Source: Actinosomnolentus pattersoniae (SeqCode) (lineage in GTDB: Bacteria; Actinomycetota; UBA4738). Taken from it: a stretch of 5,998 nt of DNA. Location: assembly GCA_013817655.1 (NCBI GenBank), contig JACDCJ010000120.1:1-5998 (forward strand). Reading direction: 5' to 3'. A program made the translations under genes and the position numbers. The notes below the pieces were generated by a model. That model made no database searches. It was not told where the DNA came from and saw nothing but the letters and a program-made list of their open reading frames with translations. This document shows, piece by piece, positions 1-5,427 of this stretch (the stretch's first letter is position 1; every line of letters starts with the position of its first letter).

Positions 1-179
1 GGCTCGAAGGCGAAGTCGCGCTGGAGCACCGTGAGGACGGGGCCACCGTCGGTAGAGCGGGGTTGCTCGGACCTCCGGGGCTCGCTGCCGCCGCTCGCAC
101 AGGCCCCGGCCAGAAGCACCGTCACGGCGGCGCTGAGCGCGACCGTGTGGGGTCCTCGGCCGGGGCCACCGATGCGAAT
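1..179 (-). CDS. Partial lipoprotein, probable second cupredoxin (C-terminus beyond window)
   Basis: An open frame reads leftward off the window edge and encodes at least 59 residues. The N-terminus has arginines at positions 2 and 8, then a hydrophobic stretch (about residues 12-24) ending in the lipobox-like LAGAC, with Cys27 as the probable lipidated residue. A polar Ser/Gly/Arg-rich linker follows, then VLTVLQRDFAFEP. That last segment resembles the first strand of the neighbouring cupredoxin (VTVTAADFSFDP), so I infer a second small copper-protein-like domain; no copper ligands lie inside the window. The stop of the upstream cupredoxin is 17 bp away, so the two are probably co-transcribed. 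The start is a problem: between the last in-frame stop and the signal peptide there is no ATG, GTG or TTG. I place the start at ATT (179-177) because GGGAGAGG (193-186) lies 6 nt upstream. An internal GTG at codon 19 would leave too short a signal. A mutated start or a sequencing error is possible. Confidence 0.6.
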   Translation of the reverse strand, partial: MRIGGPGRGPHTVALSAAVTVLLAGACASGGSEPRRSEQPRSTDGGPVLTVLQRDFAFE

Positions 180-196
180 CGCGGGCCTCTCCCGGG

Positions 197-565
197 CTAG
201 GAAACCGTCAGGGTGCCGGTCATCTGATCCGGATGGAACTCGCAGTAGAACTCGTACTCACCGGCGGGGACGTCGATCGTGACGTCCGCCGTGTCGCCAG
301 GAGCAACCTCCTCGTCCACCGCGTCTTCGTGCTCCTCGATCGTGAAGGTGTGGCTGGCTGCACCGTCATTCGTAACGGTGACCGTATCGCCGCTCGAAAC
401 GGAGAGCTCCGTTGGATCGAACGAGAAGTCAGCCGCCGTCACGGTCACCCCGGACCCGCCTCCGTCGCCGGTATCTCCGCCGTTACCACCGTCATCGCCG
501 CCGCAGCCAGTCGCAACCATGGCGACAATGACCGCACCGGCCGCGAGCATCTTCCTCCAGCCCAT
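197..565 (-). CDS. Small cupredoxin (plastocyanin-like) lipoprotein, type 1 copper
   Basis: The 122-residue protein begins with a lipoprotein signal: Lys/Arg at 4-5, a hydrophobic core at about 7-19, and Cys21 after VATG as the lipid-modified residue. A Gly/Asp-rich linker (22-39) tethers a single cupredoxin domain (about 40-122). The copper ligands are visible: His72 in ASHTFTI, then Cys108, His111 and Met115 in YCEFHPDQM (C-x2-H-x3-M), the usual type 1 arrangement. Such proteins are one-electron carriers at the outer face of the membrane; the partner cannot be told from the sequence. The ATG at 565 is preceded by AAAGGAGGA (578-570) at 4 nt spacing, so the start is well supported. Upstream is a long leader with terminator-like structure; downstream, 17 bp away, begins a second lipoprotein of similar design. 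Family assignment is firm, physiological role unknown. Confidence 0.93.
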   Translation of the reverse strand: MGWRKMLAAGAVIVAMVATGCGGDDGGNGGDTGDGGGSGVTVTAADFSFDPTELSVSSGDTVTVTNDGAASHTFTIEEHEDAVDEEVAPGDTADVTIDVPAGEYEFYCEFHPDQMTGTLTVS

Positions 566-600
566 GCCCTCCTCCTTTGGGTCGGGACGTTCCGACGGAG

Positions 601-629
601 GGTATACGAAGAAAAGACCCCGAAAGCGC
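601..629 (-). promoter_or_regulatory. Possible weak promoter for the cupredoxin gene
   Basis: TATACC (606-601) matches the -10 consensus at four of six positions and sits about 36 bp before the ATG at 565. The hexamer 17 bp upstream (GCGCTT, 629-624) is a poor -35. If used, transcription would start near 594, downstream of the terminator-like stem, so the cupredoxin gene would be independent of the upstream leader transcript. Confidence 0.25.
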
Positions 630-675
630 TATCGGCGATGCCGTCCGGGTCGACCAGCCCGGGGCCTTCGGGGTC
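611..675 (-). terminator. Terminator-like stem with U-rich tail, about 45 bp before the cupredoxin start
   Basis: On the minus strand GACCCCGAA (675-667) is perfectly complementary to TTCGGGGTC (624-616), a 9-bp stem followed directly by TTTTCTTC. The 42-nt interior is not a simple loop. It can form CCGGG/CCCGG and a short GGC-ATC-GCC hairpin, so the whole resembles a three-way junction closed by the 9-bp stem. The direction of the U-run shows it would act on minus-strand transcripts coming from about 820, either ending a small transcript or attenuating read-through into the cupredoxin gene. The large loop makes it weaker than a textbook terminator. Confidence 0.5.
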
Positions 676-749
676 GGTGATCTGGTTGGGATTCCGCCGA
701 GCCAGCCCGGCGGCCGGGTCCCGGAGGCGGTCATCCCCCGGCCCGGCGG

Positions 750-771
750 GGTGACTCAGCAGCCAGTCACC
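750..771 (-). repeat. 7-bp perfect inverted repeat GGTGACT / AGTCACC with 8-nt loop
   Basis: GGTGACT (771-765 on the minus strand) and AGTCACC (756-750) flank an 8-nt spacer. The hairpin overlaps the last codons and the stop of the possible 13-codon leader ORF and lies about 75 nt before the terminator-like stem. It could be a pause or antitermination hairpin in RNA, or a protein-binding dyad in DNA. The repeat is certain; its function is unknown. Confidence 0.55.
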
Positions 772-797
772 TCGGGGGTCGTATCGCCACTACGCAA
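756..797 (-). CDS. Possible 13-codon leader ORF (TTG start)
   Basis: TTG at 797-795 opens a frame encoding MRSGDTTPEVTGC followed by TGA (758-756). The case rests on position: the start lies 9 nt beyond the GGAGG core of the unusually strong SD at 816-801, with nothing better in register. The alternative GTG at 807-805 lies inside the SD and gives only five codons. The stop falls in the inverted repeat at 750-771, which is typical of leader peptides that couple translation to RNA folding, but the peptide has no run of a regulatory amino acid. I do not recognise it and treat it as a hypothesis. Confidence 0.3.
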   Translation of the reverse strand: MRSGDTTPEVTGC

Positions 798-800
798 TAT

Positions 801-816
801 GGACCACCTCCTTTCT
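801..816 (-). promoter_or_regulatory. Extended SD site, 15 of 16 bases complementary to the 16S rRNA 3' tail
   Basis: The minus strand reads AGAAAGGAGGTGGTCC. The exact complement of the actinobacterial 16S tail (GGATCACCTCCTTTCT) would be AGAAAGGAGGTGATCC, so only one base differs. Sites this long are rare and normally mark a strongly translated ORF or a deliberate ribosome-loading site. No ATG follows at useful spacing; the best candidates are TTG at 797 or an ATT/ATA start. It lies about 12 nt downstream of the promoter-like -10 at 833-828. Confidence 0.6.
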
Positions 817-827
817 CCCGTGCCCCA

Positions 828-856
828 ACTATCCAACGCCATGGAGGTCGGGACAA
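828..856 (-). promoter_or_regulatory. Candidate sigma-70-type promoter for the leader transcript
   Basis: TTGTCC (856-851) and GATAGT (833-828) are separated by exactly 17 bp and each matches the consensus at four of six positions. The pair sits between the hairpin ending the upstream gene block and the strong SD at 816-801, the expected place for a promoter. The predicted start near 821 would give a very short 5' end before the SD. Confidence 0.4.
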
Positions 857-857
857 G

Positions 858-889
858 CGTCCGTGGGGCCTTTTGGCCCCCCACGGACG
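858..889 (-). terminator. GC-rich hairpin after the membrane-protein gene
   Basis: CGTCCGTGGGGCC and its complement (with two extra C on the plus strand) flank the loop TTTT, giving a stem of 11-13 bp located 29 bp beyond the stop at 919. Neither strand has a proper U-run after the stem: the minus strand continues CTTGTCCC. It could be a U-poor terminator or an RNA-stabilising 3' end. Its position between the last gene of the block and the candidate promoter supports an end-of-operon role. Confidence 0.5.
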
Positions 890-918
890 GAATTTCGTGA
901 TCTCGCGGAGGGCGGAGA

Positions 919-1521
919 CTAGACGAGGATCCTGGATCGCCTGCGAGCCGCGAGCGCGCCGAGCAGGACCATGGTCCCGAGCGCGCCGATGCCGAGGATC
1001 CACCCCCAGGGAGGCTCGTCGAGGCCGCTCAGGGGCCGGCCGGCGTTCGCGGGGACGTCGGCCACCGCCGGGGCCATCTTTGGAAGCCCGAGGTCCGTCA
1101 GGAGCTCCGAGAAGGAGGATGAAGTCACGTACCAGCCGGGGATGGCGCCCGGGGAGTTCGGGCTGGACGACTGCTCCGGCGTATAGGTGACCGGCTGGGG
1201 CGTCGCGTACGGATAGATGTAGAAGCGGTTCTCCCCTATCGTGCGGGACGGATCCCCCCACGTCACCGTGACCACGTAGCGCGGCCCCAGGTCGCCCTCC
1301 GGCCTTTCGGCCGGCTTGTAGGTCGCCCAGAGCCCGGACTGGTCGAGCAGCGCGAAGAAGCGCTCGGCCTCGGAGTCACCGTCGCCCCGGAATGCGAGCT
1401 CGATCGGCCCGGCAAGCCCGGCGCCGTTGATGGTGGCCTGACCGGGCTCCTTCGCGAAGGCCGCCGGCGCGAGCGCCAGGACCGAGACCAGCACGGCGAC
1501 CGGGGCGATGAGCTTGCGCAT
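919..1521 (-). CDS. Secreted protein with C-terminal membrane anchor, function unknown
   Basis: The 200-residue product starts with a Sec signal peptide (MRK, hydrophobic core to about 20, AFA cleavage site near residue 23). A soluble domain of about 145 residues follows, then a single transmembrane helix (about 172-192) and an Arg-rich tail (RRRSR), giving an outside-facing type I topology. There is no LPxTG sorting signal. The domain has a GPRYVVTVTW strand (79-88), a YIYPYATPQPVTYTP segment (101-115) and IPGWYVTSS (128-136). I recall this layout from uncharacterised secreted proteins of actinomycetes but cannot name a domain. The ATG at 1521 is chosen because AAAGAGGAGG lies 8 nt upstream and because a signal peptide begins there; the open frame extends further upstream without signal-like sequence. 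An 88-bp gap separates it from the preceding small gene, so it may be in the same transcript. A hairpin follows. Confidence 0.8.
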   Translation of the reverse strand: MRKLIAPVAVLVSVLALAPAAFAKEPGQATINGAGLAGPIELAFRGDGDSEAERFFALLDQSGLWATYKPAERPEGDLGPRYVVTVTWGDPSRTIGENRFYIYPYATPQPVTYTPEQSSSPNSPGAIPGWYVTSSSFSELLTDLGLPKMAPAVADVPANAGRPLSGLDEPPWGWILGIGALGTMVLLGALAARRRSRILV

Positions 1522-1609
1522 GACGACACCCTCCTCTTTCGACCGGTGAACGCCTATCGCCCCCACTACACCGCCGGCGGGCCTGAGGTTCCCGCGAAGC
1601 CAGGCTGAC

Positions 1610-1798
1610 TCAGAAGCCCGCTCGCGGCCGTTCCGGAAGGTCCTGGGCGCCCTCCTTGAGGGCGATCCAGATCTCGCGGAACACGTCCCCCGCATAGGAC
1701 GGAGGCTGGCTGCCCTGGCCGCCCATCGCGCCTCGCAGCGCCATTGCCGTCATCTCGATGGCCTTGTCGAACAGCGTCCGATCGATCTCGACAGCCAC
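1610..1798 (-). CDS. Small protein of 62 residues, function unknown
   Basis: The product begins with GTG at 1798, preceded by AAGGAGGA with 5 nt between GGAGG and the start, so translation is well supported. It lies 39 bp after the zwf stop and on the same strand. The sequence looks like two helices, FDKAIEMTAMALRGAM (10-25) and YAGDVFREIWIALKEGA (35-51), joined by a Gly/Gln/Pro linker, with a proline/arginine tail. There is no signal peptide, membrane segment or cysteine. The helix-loop-helix pattern recalls the N-terminal part of MucR/Ros-type proteins, but no zinc finger is present and I do not claim homology. It is far too short to be OpcA, the protein that commonly accompanies Zwf in actinomycetes. 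A role as a small partner of the pentose phosphate enzymes is only suggested by position. Confidence 0.7.
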   Translation of the reverse strand: MAVEIDRTLFDKAIEMTAMALRGAMGGQGSQPPSYAGDVFREIWIALKEGAQDLPERPRAGF

Positions 1799-1837
1799 GA
1801 TTTCCTCCTTCGGCCTCGCCAGTGCGTGGCCAGTAGG

Positions 1838-3247
1838 CTAGCGGACGGGCCCCAGCAGGGCATCGGCTTCCGGTGGCCCCCAGGACCCGGGCGCGTAGGG
1901 CACGACCGGCGGCGGGTCGCGGAGGACCGGCGCCAGGACCTCCCACGCGCGCTCGACCTCGTCCTCGCGGGTGAAAAGGGTGTGGTCGCCCATCATGGCT
2001 TCGAGCAGCAGCAGCTCGTACGCCTCCAGCAGGGGCGTCGAGAAGGTCTTCTCGTAGTCGAAATCGAGCGAGGCCCGCTCGACGTCCATGAGCCCGACCC
2101 CGGGCTTCTTGACGTTCAGATGTATGGAGATGCCTTCCTCGGGTTGCACCCGGACGACCAGGGCGTCGCGCACCGGTCCCGGTCCGTCGGCCGGCCCGAA
2201 GACGTTGAACGGCACGTGCCGGAACAGCAGGGAGACCTCCGTGAGCTTCCGGTTCATTCTCTTTCCGGTCCGGAGGTGGAAGGGGACTCCCGCCCAACGC
2301 CAATTGTCCATCTCTACCTGCAGCGCGGCGTAGGTCTCGGCCTGCGATCCGGCGGAGACGCCCGGCTGGTCCCGGTATCCCTGGAACTGACCGCGAACGA
2401 CGCGACGCGGGTCGACAGGCCGCATCGACCGGAGGACCCGCACCTTCTCGTCCCGAAGCCGGTCGGGCTCGAGGGACACCGGCGGCTCCATCGCCACGAA
2501 GGTGAGCACCTGGAGGAGATGGGTCTGGACCATGTCCCGGATCGTCCCGGTCTCCTCGTAGAAGGTCGCTCTACCCTCGATCCCGATCTCCTCCGCAACG
2601 GTGATCTGGACGGAATCCACGTACCGGCGGTTCCAGATCGGCTCGAACATGCCGTTCGCGAACCGCAGGGCGAGGATGTTCTGGATCGTCTCCTTCCCGA
2701 GGTAGTGGTCGATTCGGAAGATCTGCGATTCATCGAATCCGAGGTGCAGGTGCGCGTTGAGCGCCCTCGCGCTGGCGAGGTCCTCTCCGAACGGCTTCTC
2801 CACGACGATCCTCCCGGCCTCGTGCAGTCCGCATTGGGAGAGCCGGGCCGCGATCGACGGATACGCCGCCGGTGGGGTCGCCGCATAGTACAGACGCCCC
2901 CCCTGCGTCCGATGCCTCCGATCGATCGCGTCAAGGTGACCTCGAAGGTGGTCCATGGCGTTCGAACCGTCGAACCCTCCCGATACGTAGGAGAGGCGGC
3001 GCGCGAACTCGCTCCACGCCTCCGCGTCCACCGAGCATCTCGCGAACCGCTCGAGGGCATCTCGAGCCCGCGCGCGGAAGTCCTCGTCGCTCAGGCCGCT
3101 GCGCGAATAGCCCACGACCGCGAAACCCTCCGGAAGCATGTTCTCGACGAACAGGTGGTACAGCGCCGGGAGGAGCTTGCGCCGCGTGAGGTCCCCCGAC
3201 GCGCCGAAGATGACGACCACCTGCGGATCCGGGGGCTTCATCGCCAT
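1838..3247 (-). CDS. zwf: Glucose-6-phosphate 1-dehydrogenase
   Basis: This cytoplasmic enzyme oxidises glucose 6-phosphate to 6-phosphogluconolactone and reduces NADP+ (or NAD+), the entry step of the oxidative pentose phosphate pathway. The 469-residue protein is full length. The N-terminal Rossmann domain carries GASGDLTRRKL (15-25), the family's nucleotide-binding motif. VEKPFG (149-154) and the active-site signature RIDHYLGKE (178-186, catalytic His181) follow. The C-terminal domain has GTIRDMVQTHLLQ (234-246), RTGKRM (326-331), GDHTLFTREDEVERAW (420-435) and the closing GSWGP motif (454-458), all where expected. Its ATG abuts the gnd stop (TAG then ATG), so the two are translationally coupled; GGGGAG is 6 nt upstream. 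A second in-frame ATG two codons later (3241) is equally usable. Downstream comes a 62-residue gene, not opcA or pgl, which is unusual for an actinomycete-like genome. Confidence 0.97.
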   Translation of the reverse strand: MAMKPPDPQVVVIFGASGDLTRRKLLPALYHLFVENMLPEGFAVVGYSRSGLSDEDFRARARDALERFARCSVDAEAWSEFARRLSYVSGGFDGSNAMDHLRGHLDAIDRRHRTQGGRLYYAATPPAAYPSIAARLSQCGLHEAGRIVVEKPFGEDLASARALNAHLHLGFDESQIFRIDHYLGKETIQNILALRFANGMFEPIWNRRYVDSVQITVAEEIGIEGRATFYEETGTIRDMVQTHLLQVLTFVAMEPPVSLEPDRLRDEKVRVLRSMRPVDPRRVVRGQFQGYRDQPGVSAGSQAETYAALQVEMDNWRWAGVPFHLRTGKRMNRKLTEVSLLFRHVPFNVFGPADGPGPVRDALVVRVQPEEGISIHLNVKKPGVGLMDVERASLDFDYEKTFSTPLLEAYELLLLEAMMGDHTLFTREDEVERAWEVLAPVLRDPPPVVPYAPGSWGPPEADALLGPVR

Positions 3248-4180
3248 CTAGAGCTCCCCACCCGGGCGAGCCTCCTCCGAGACCTCCGTTCGAATGGCGT
3301 GGCCACCGAACTCACGGCGGAGAGCGGCGATCACCTTCGCCGCATAAGACTCGTCCTGACGCGAGGCGAACCTGGAAAAGAGTGCGAGCGTGGTGATGGG
3401 CGCCGGGACTTCCTCCTCGATGGCCGCCTGGACGGTCCAGCGCCCCTCCCCCGAGTCCTGGACGTAACCTCGAACCGTCTCCAGCGCCGGATCTTTGCGA
3501 AAAGCCTCGACGAGCAGTTCGAGCAGCCACGAGCGCACCACGCTCCCGTGGCGCCAGATCCCCGCGATCGCCGGCAGGTCGAGCTCGAACGGAGACGCGT
3601 CCAGGATCTCGAATCCCTCCCCGTAGGCGGCGAGGAGCCCGTACTCGATCCCGTTGTGGACCATCTTCACGAAATGGCCCGCTCCCGATCCTCCGACGTG
3701 CGCATAGCCGTCCGCAGGGGCGAGAGCACGAAAGACGGACTCGGCTCGCCGGAAAGCGTCTTCATCCCCGCCGACCATGAGGCAATAGCCGTTCTCCAAG
3801 CCGTACACGCCGCCCGAGGTTCCGCAATCGAGCAGCGCGATCCCCTTCCCCCGAAGGGCCTCCGCCCGGCGGACGGAGTCCTTCCAGTTGGTGTTCCCGC
3901 CGTCGATGACCGTGTCCCCTGTCGAAAGAAGCGGGGACAGCGCCGCCAGGGTCGCCTCCGTGATGTCGCCCGCGGGGACCATCGCCCAGACGATCCGCGG
4001 GTGCGGCTCGAGCGCCGCCACGAGCTCCTCGAGGGACGATGCTCCGCTCGCGCCTCCGCGCTGGGCTCGCGCCCGGGCCTCCTCGCTGGGGTCGAAGGCC
4101 ACGACCTCGTGTCCCATGCGGATCAGCCGCAGCGCCATGTTGCCGCCCATCCGGCCGAGCCCCACCATACCGATCTTCAT
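3248..4180 (-). CDS. gnd: 6-phosphogluconate dehydrogenase, decarboxylating, short form
   Basis: The enzyme oxidatively decarboxylates 6-phosphogluconate to ribulose 5-phosphate with reduction of NAD(P)+. At 310 residues it is the short bacterial form, without the extra C-terminal helices of the 470-residue class. The Rossmann motif is GLGRMG (7-12). Catalytic elements are TSGG (121-124) and GHFVKMVHNGIEYG, giving Lys172, Asn176 and Glu179 with the spacing of the known Lys183/Asn187/Glu190 triad. SGEGRWT (243-249) and SRFASRQ (269-275) are further family motifs. Asp30 ends the second strand (VVAFD), where NADP-specific enzymes have Asn-Arg-Thr; this suggests NAD+ preference, as reported for several short forms. 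I chose ATG 4180 (MKIGMVG, SD GAGGGG) over an in-frame GTG at 4195, which would overlap the upstream stop by 4 bp and add five residues. The gene lies 11 bp after the reductase and directly abuts zwf. Confidence 0.95.
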   Translation of the reverse strand: MKIGMVGLGRMGGNMALRLIRMGHEVVAFDPSEEARARAQRGGASGASSLEELVAALEPHPRIVWAMVPAGDITEATLAALSPLLSTGDTVIDGGNTNWKDSVRRAEALRGKGIALLDCGTSGGVYGLENGYCLMVGGDEDAFRRAESVFRALAPADGYAHVGGSGAGHFVKMVHNGIEYGLLAAYGEGFEILDASPFELDLPAIAGIWRHGSVVRSWLLELLVEAFRKDPALETVRGYVQDSGEGRWTVQAAIEEEVPAPITTLALFSRFASRQDESYAAKVIAALRREFGGHAIRTEVSEEARPGGEL

Positions 4181-4191
4181 GCGTCCCCCTC

Positions 4192-5427
4192 TCACGCCGC
4201 CCCGACAGCCAGCTTCCGGAGGTCCACCTCGTCGTCGCGAAGCGACCGCCTATCGATGGGCCTCCTTGCCCGCACGAGGGCGGCGGCTCGCCTGACGTCC
4301 TTCCCCCGCCCCAGGCCGGCGGCCGCGACCACGAGCCCGTCCTTCAGGTAGAAGGCCACGAACGACAGGTCGGGGATGCTCCCCCGCACGACGAGCTCGT
4401 CCCAGGTCGGCGCATGGCCGACGTACTGAATGTTGACGCCGAACTGGTCCGACCAGAACCAGTGCGGATCATCGAACACCTCCTCGCGGCCGATCATGTT
4501 GCGCGCCGCCGCGGCGCCCTGCTTCAGGGCGTTGTCCCAGTGCTCCACCCGGACCGAGGCGCCGAAGAGCGGATGCTGATGGTTCGCCACGTCACCCGCC
4601 GCGTAGATCCCTTCGACCGAGGACCGGCAGCGAGCATCGACGGCGATGCCGTTCTCCAGGCGAAGGCCCGAGTCGCGGACGACGTCCACGGAGGGCTCGA
4701 TCCCGACGCCGACCACGACGAAGTCGCAATCGAGCGACGTTCCCCGGTCGGTGACCACGCGCTCGACGCGCCGGTGACCCTCGAAGCGGGCGACGACCTG
4801 GGAGAAGTGAAAGCGGACCCCCCGATCGCGGTGGATGCCCTCCAGCACACGGCCGACCCGGGACCCCAGGACGCGCACCAGCGGGGCATCGAAGAGCTCG
4901 ACGACGGCCACCTCGAGGCCGAGGTCCCGAAGCGATGCCGCCACCTCGGTCCCAATGAAGCCGGCGCCCACCACCACCGCCCGCCGTCCTTGCGAGGCCG
5001 CCTCCCGGATGTGGTCCGCGTCCTCCCTGGTGCGCAGCTCGAAGATGCCCTCCAGATCGGCACCCGGCACCCGCAGGCGGCGGTTTCGTCCCCCGGTGGC
5101 CACCAGCACGGCGTCATAGGCGATGCGTTCGCCCCCGTCGAGCTCAACAGCGCGACCGTTCACGTCGACCCGGTGGCAGCGCGTCCCGAGCCGCAGGTCC
5201 ACGTCGTTCTCGATGTACCAGCTCGGGGCCACCAGGAAGCTCTTCTCGAACGAGGTCTCGCCGCGCAGGTACTCCTTCGAGAGCGGCGGCCGCTCGTAGG
5301 GCGGATGAGCCTCTTCCCCGACGAGCACGATCCGCCCGTCGAACCCCTCCGACCTCATCGTCACCACGGCCGACCCCCCGGCCAGGTTCGCGCCGATCAC
5401 CACGTGTGTGGGACGTCCTCCGTCCAC
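4192..5427 (-). CDS. FAD-dependent NAD(P)H reductase of the ferredoxin/rubredoxin reductase family
   Basis: The 411-residue flavoprotein moves electrons from NAD(P)H via FAD to a small carrier (ferredoxin, rubredoxin or putidaredoxin in characterised relatives); the partner is not encoded here. The FAD-binding Rossmann motif is VVIGANLAGG (9-18), followed by PPYERPPLSKEYLRG (42-56), diagnostic of this family. The NAD(P) Rossmann motif is VVVGAGFIGTEVA (151-163). Glu177 at the end of its second strand (VVEL) suggests NADH. The second FAD motif is GIYAAGDVA (273-281). EHWDNALKQG (295-304) and FWSDQFG (324-330) introduce the C-terminal dimerisation domain. In the first motif Asn14 replaces the second glycine of GxGxxG; I have seen this in related actinobacterial proteins, so it is probably not inactivating. 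GTG 5427 is taken as start, with GGAGGAGG about 9-10 nt upstream; a GTG pair at codons 9-10 would cut into the Rossmann strand. It heads the operon with gnd and zwf. Confidence 0.92.
   Translation of the reverse strand: MDGGRPTHVVIGANLAGGSAVVTMRSEGFDGRIVLVGEEAHPPYERPPLSKEYLRGETSFEKSFLVAPSWYIENDVDLRLGTRCHRVDVNGRAVELDGGERIAYDAVLVATGGRNRRLRVPGADLEGIFELRTREDADHIREAASQGRRAVVVGAGFIGTEVAASLRDLGLEVAVVELFDAPLVRVLGSRVGRVLEGIHRDRGVRFHFSQVVARFEGHRRVERVVTDRGTSLDCDFVVVGVGIEPSVDVVRDSGLRLENGIAVDARCRSSVEGIYAAGDVANHQHPLFGASVRVEHWDNALKQGAAAARNMIGREEVFDDPHWFWSDQFGVNIQYVGHAPTWDELVVRGSIPDLSFVAFYLKDGLVVAAAGLGRGKDVRRAAALVRARRPIDRRSLRDDEVDLRKLAVGAA

Larger units (their letters stand above)
566..918 (-). other. 353-bp stretch without a convincing protein gene; leader region of the cupredoxin gene
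   Basis: No ORF here has both a good start and protein-like content. Reading on the minus strand from the membrane-protein stop at 919, one meets in order: a GC-rich hairpin (889-858), a promoter-like pair (856-828), a very strong SD (816-801), a possible 13-codon ORF (797-756), a 7-bp inverted repeat (771-750), a GC-rich stretch that could fold, a terminator-like stem with a U-rich run (675-611), a weak promoter-like TATACC (606-601) and the SD of the cupredoxin gene (578-570). I matched it to no known riboswitch or small RNA family by eye. It is either an attenuated 5' leader for the cupredoxin pair or a small independent transcript ending at 611. The individual elements are listed separately. 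Confidence 0.5.

Noticed and set aside
750..771. tRNA or known riboswitch built on the GGTGACT hairpin
   Set aside because: No T-loop or anticodon-arm layout and no conserved core I recognise from common riboswitch classes.
566..789. Minus-strand frame beginning after TAG (790-792) with GC-rich third positions, encoding WRYDPRGDWLLSHP and onward
   Set aside because: It has no start codon in frame, an amber stop separates it from the strong SD, and it runs into the cupredoxin gene out of frame. It would need a stop read-through or a sequencing error at 790-792, for which there is no evidence.
577..900. 107-codon plus-strand frame in the leader region
   Set aside because: No good SD for a plus-strand start, no recognisable domain, and it runs through structured minus-strand elements (hairpins, SD).
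1522..1695. Upstream extension of the membrane-protein frame to 1695
   Set aside because: It would bury the signal peptide 58 residues inside the protein and skip the SD at the ATG 1521.
4181..4195. GTG at 4195 as gnd start (GTGA overlap with the reductase stop)
   Set aside because: Possible, but it adds MRGGR before the canonical MKIGMVG start and places the SD inside the coding part; ATG 4180 fits the family better.
1826..4351. 841-codon open frame on the plus strand, antisense to zwf and gnd
   Set aside because: It mirrors two well-recognised enzymes on the opposite strand. Long antisense frames are common in GC-rich coding DNA because third-position GC removes stops. The product is Arg/His/Asp/Pro-rich without any domain.
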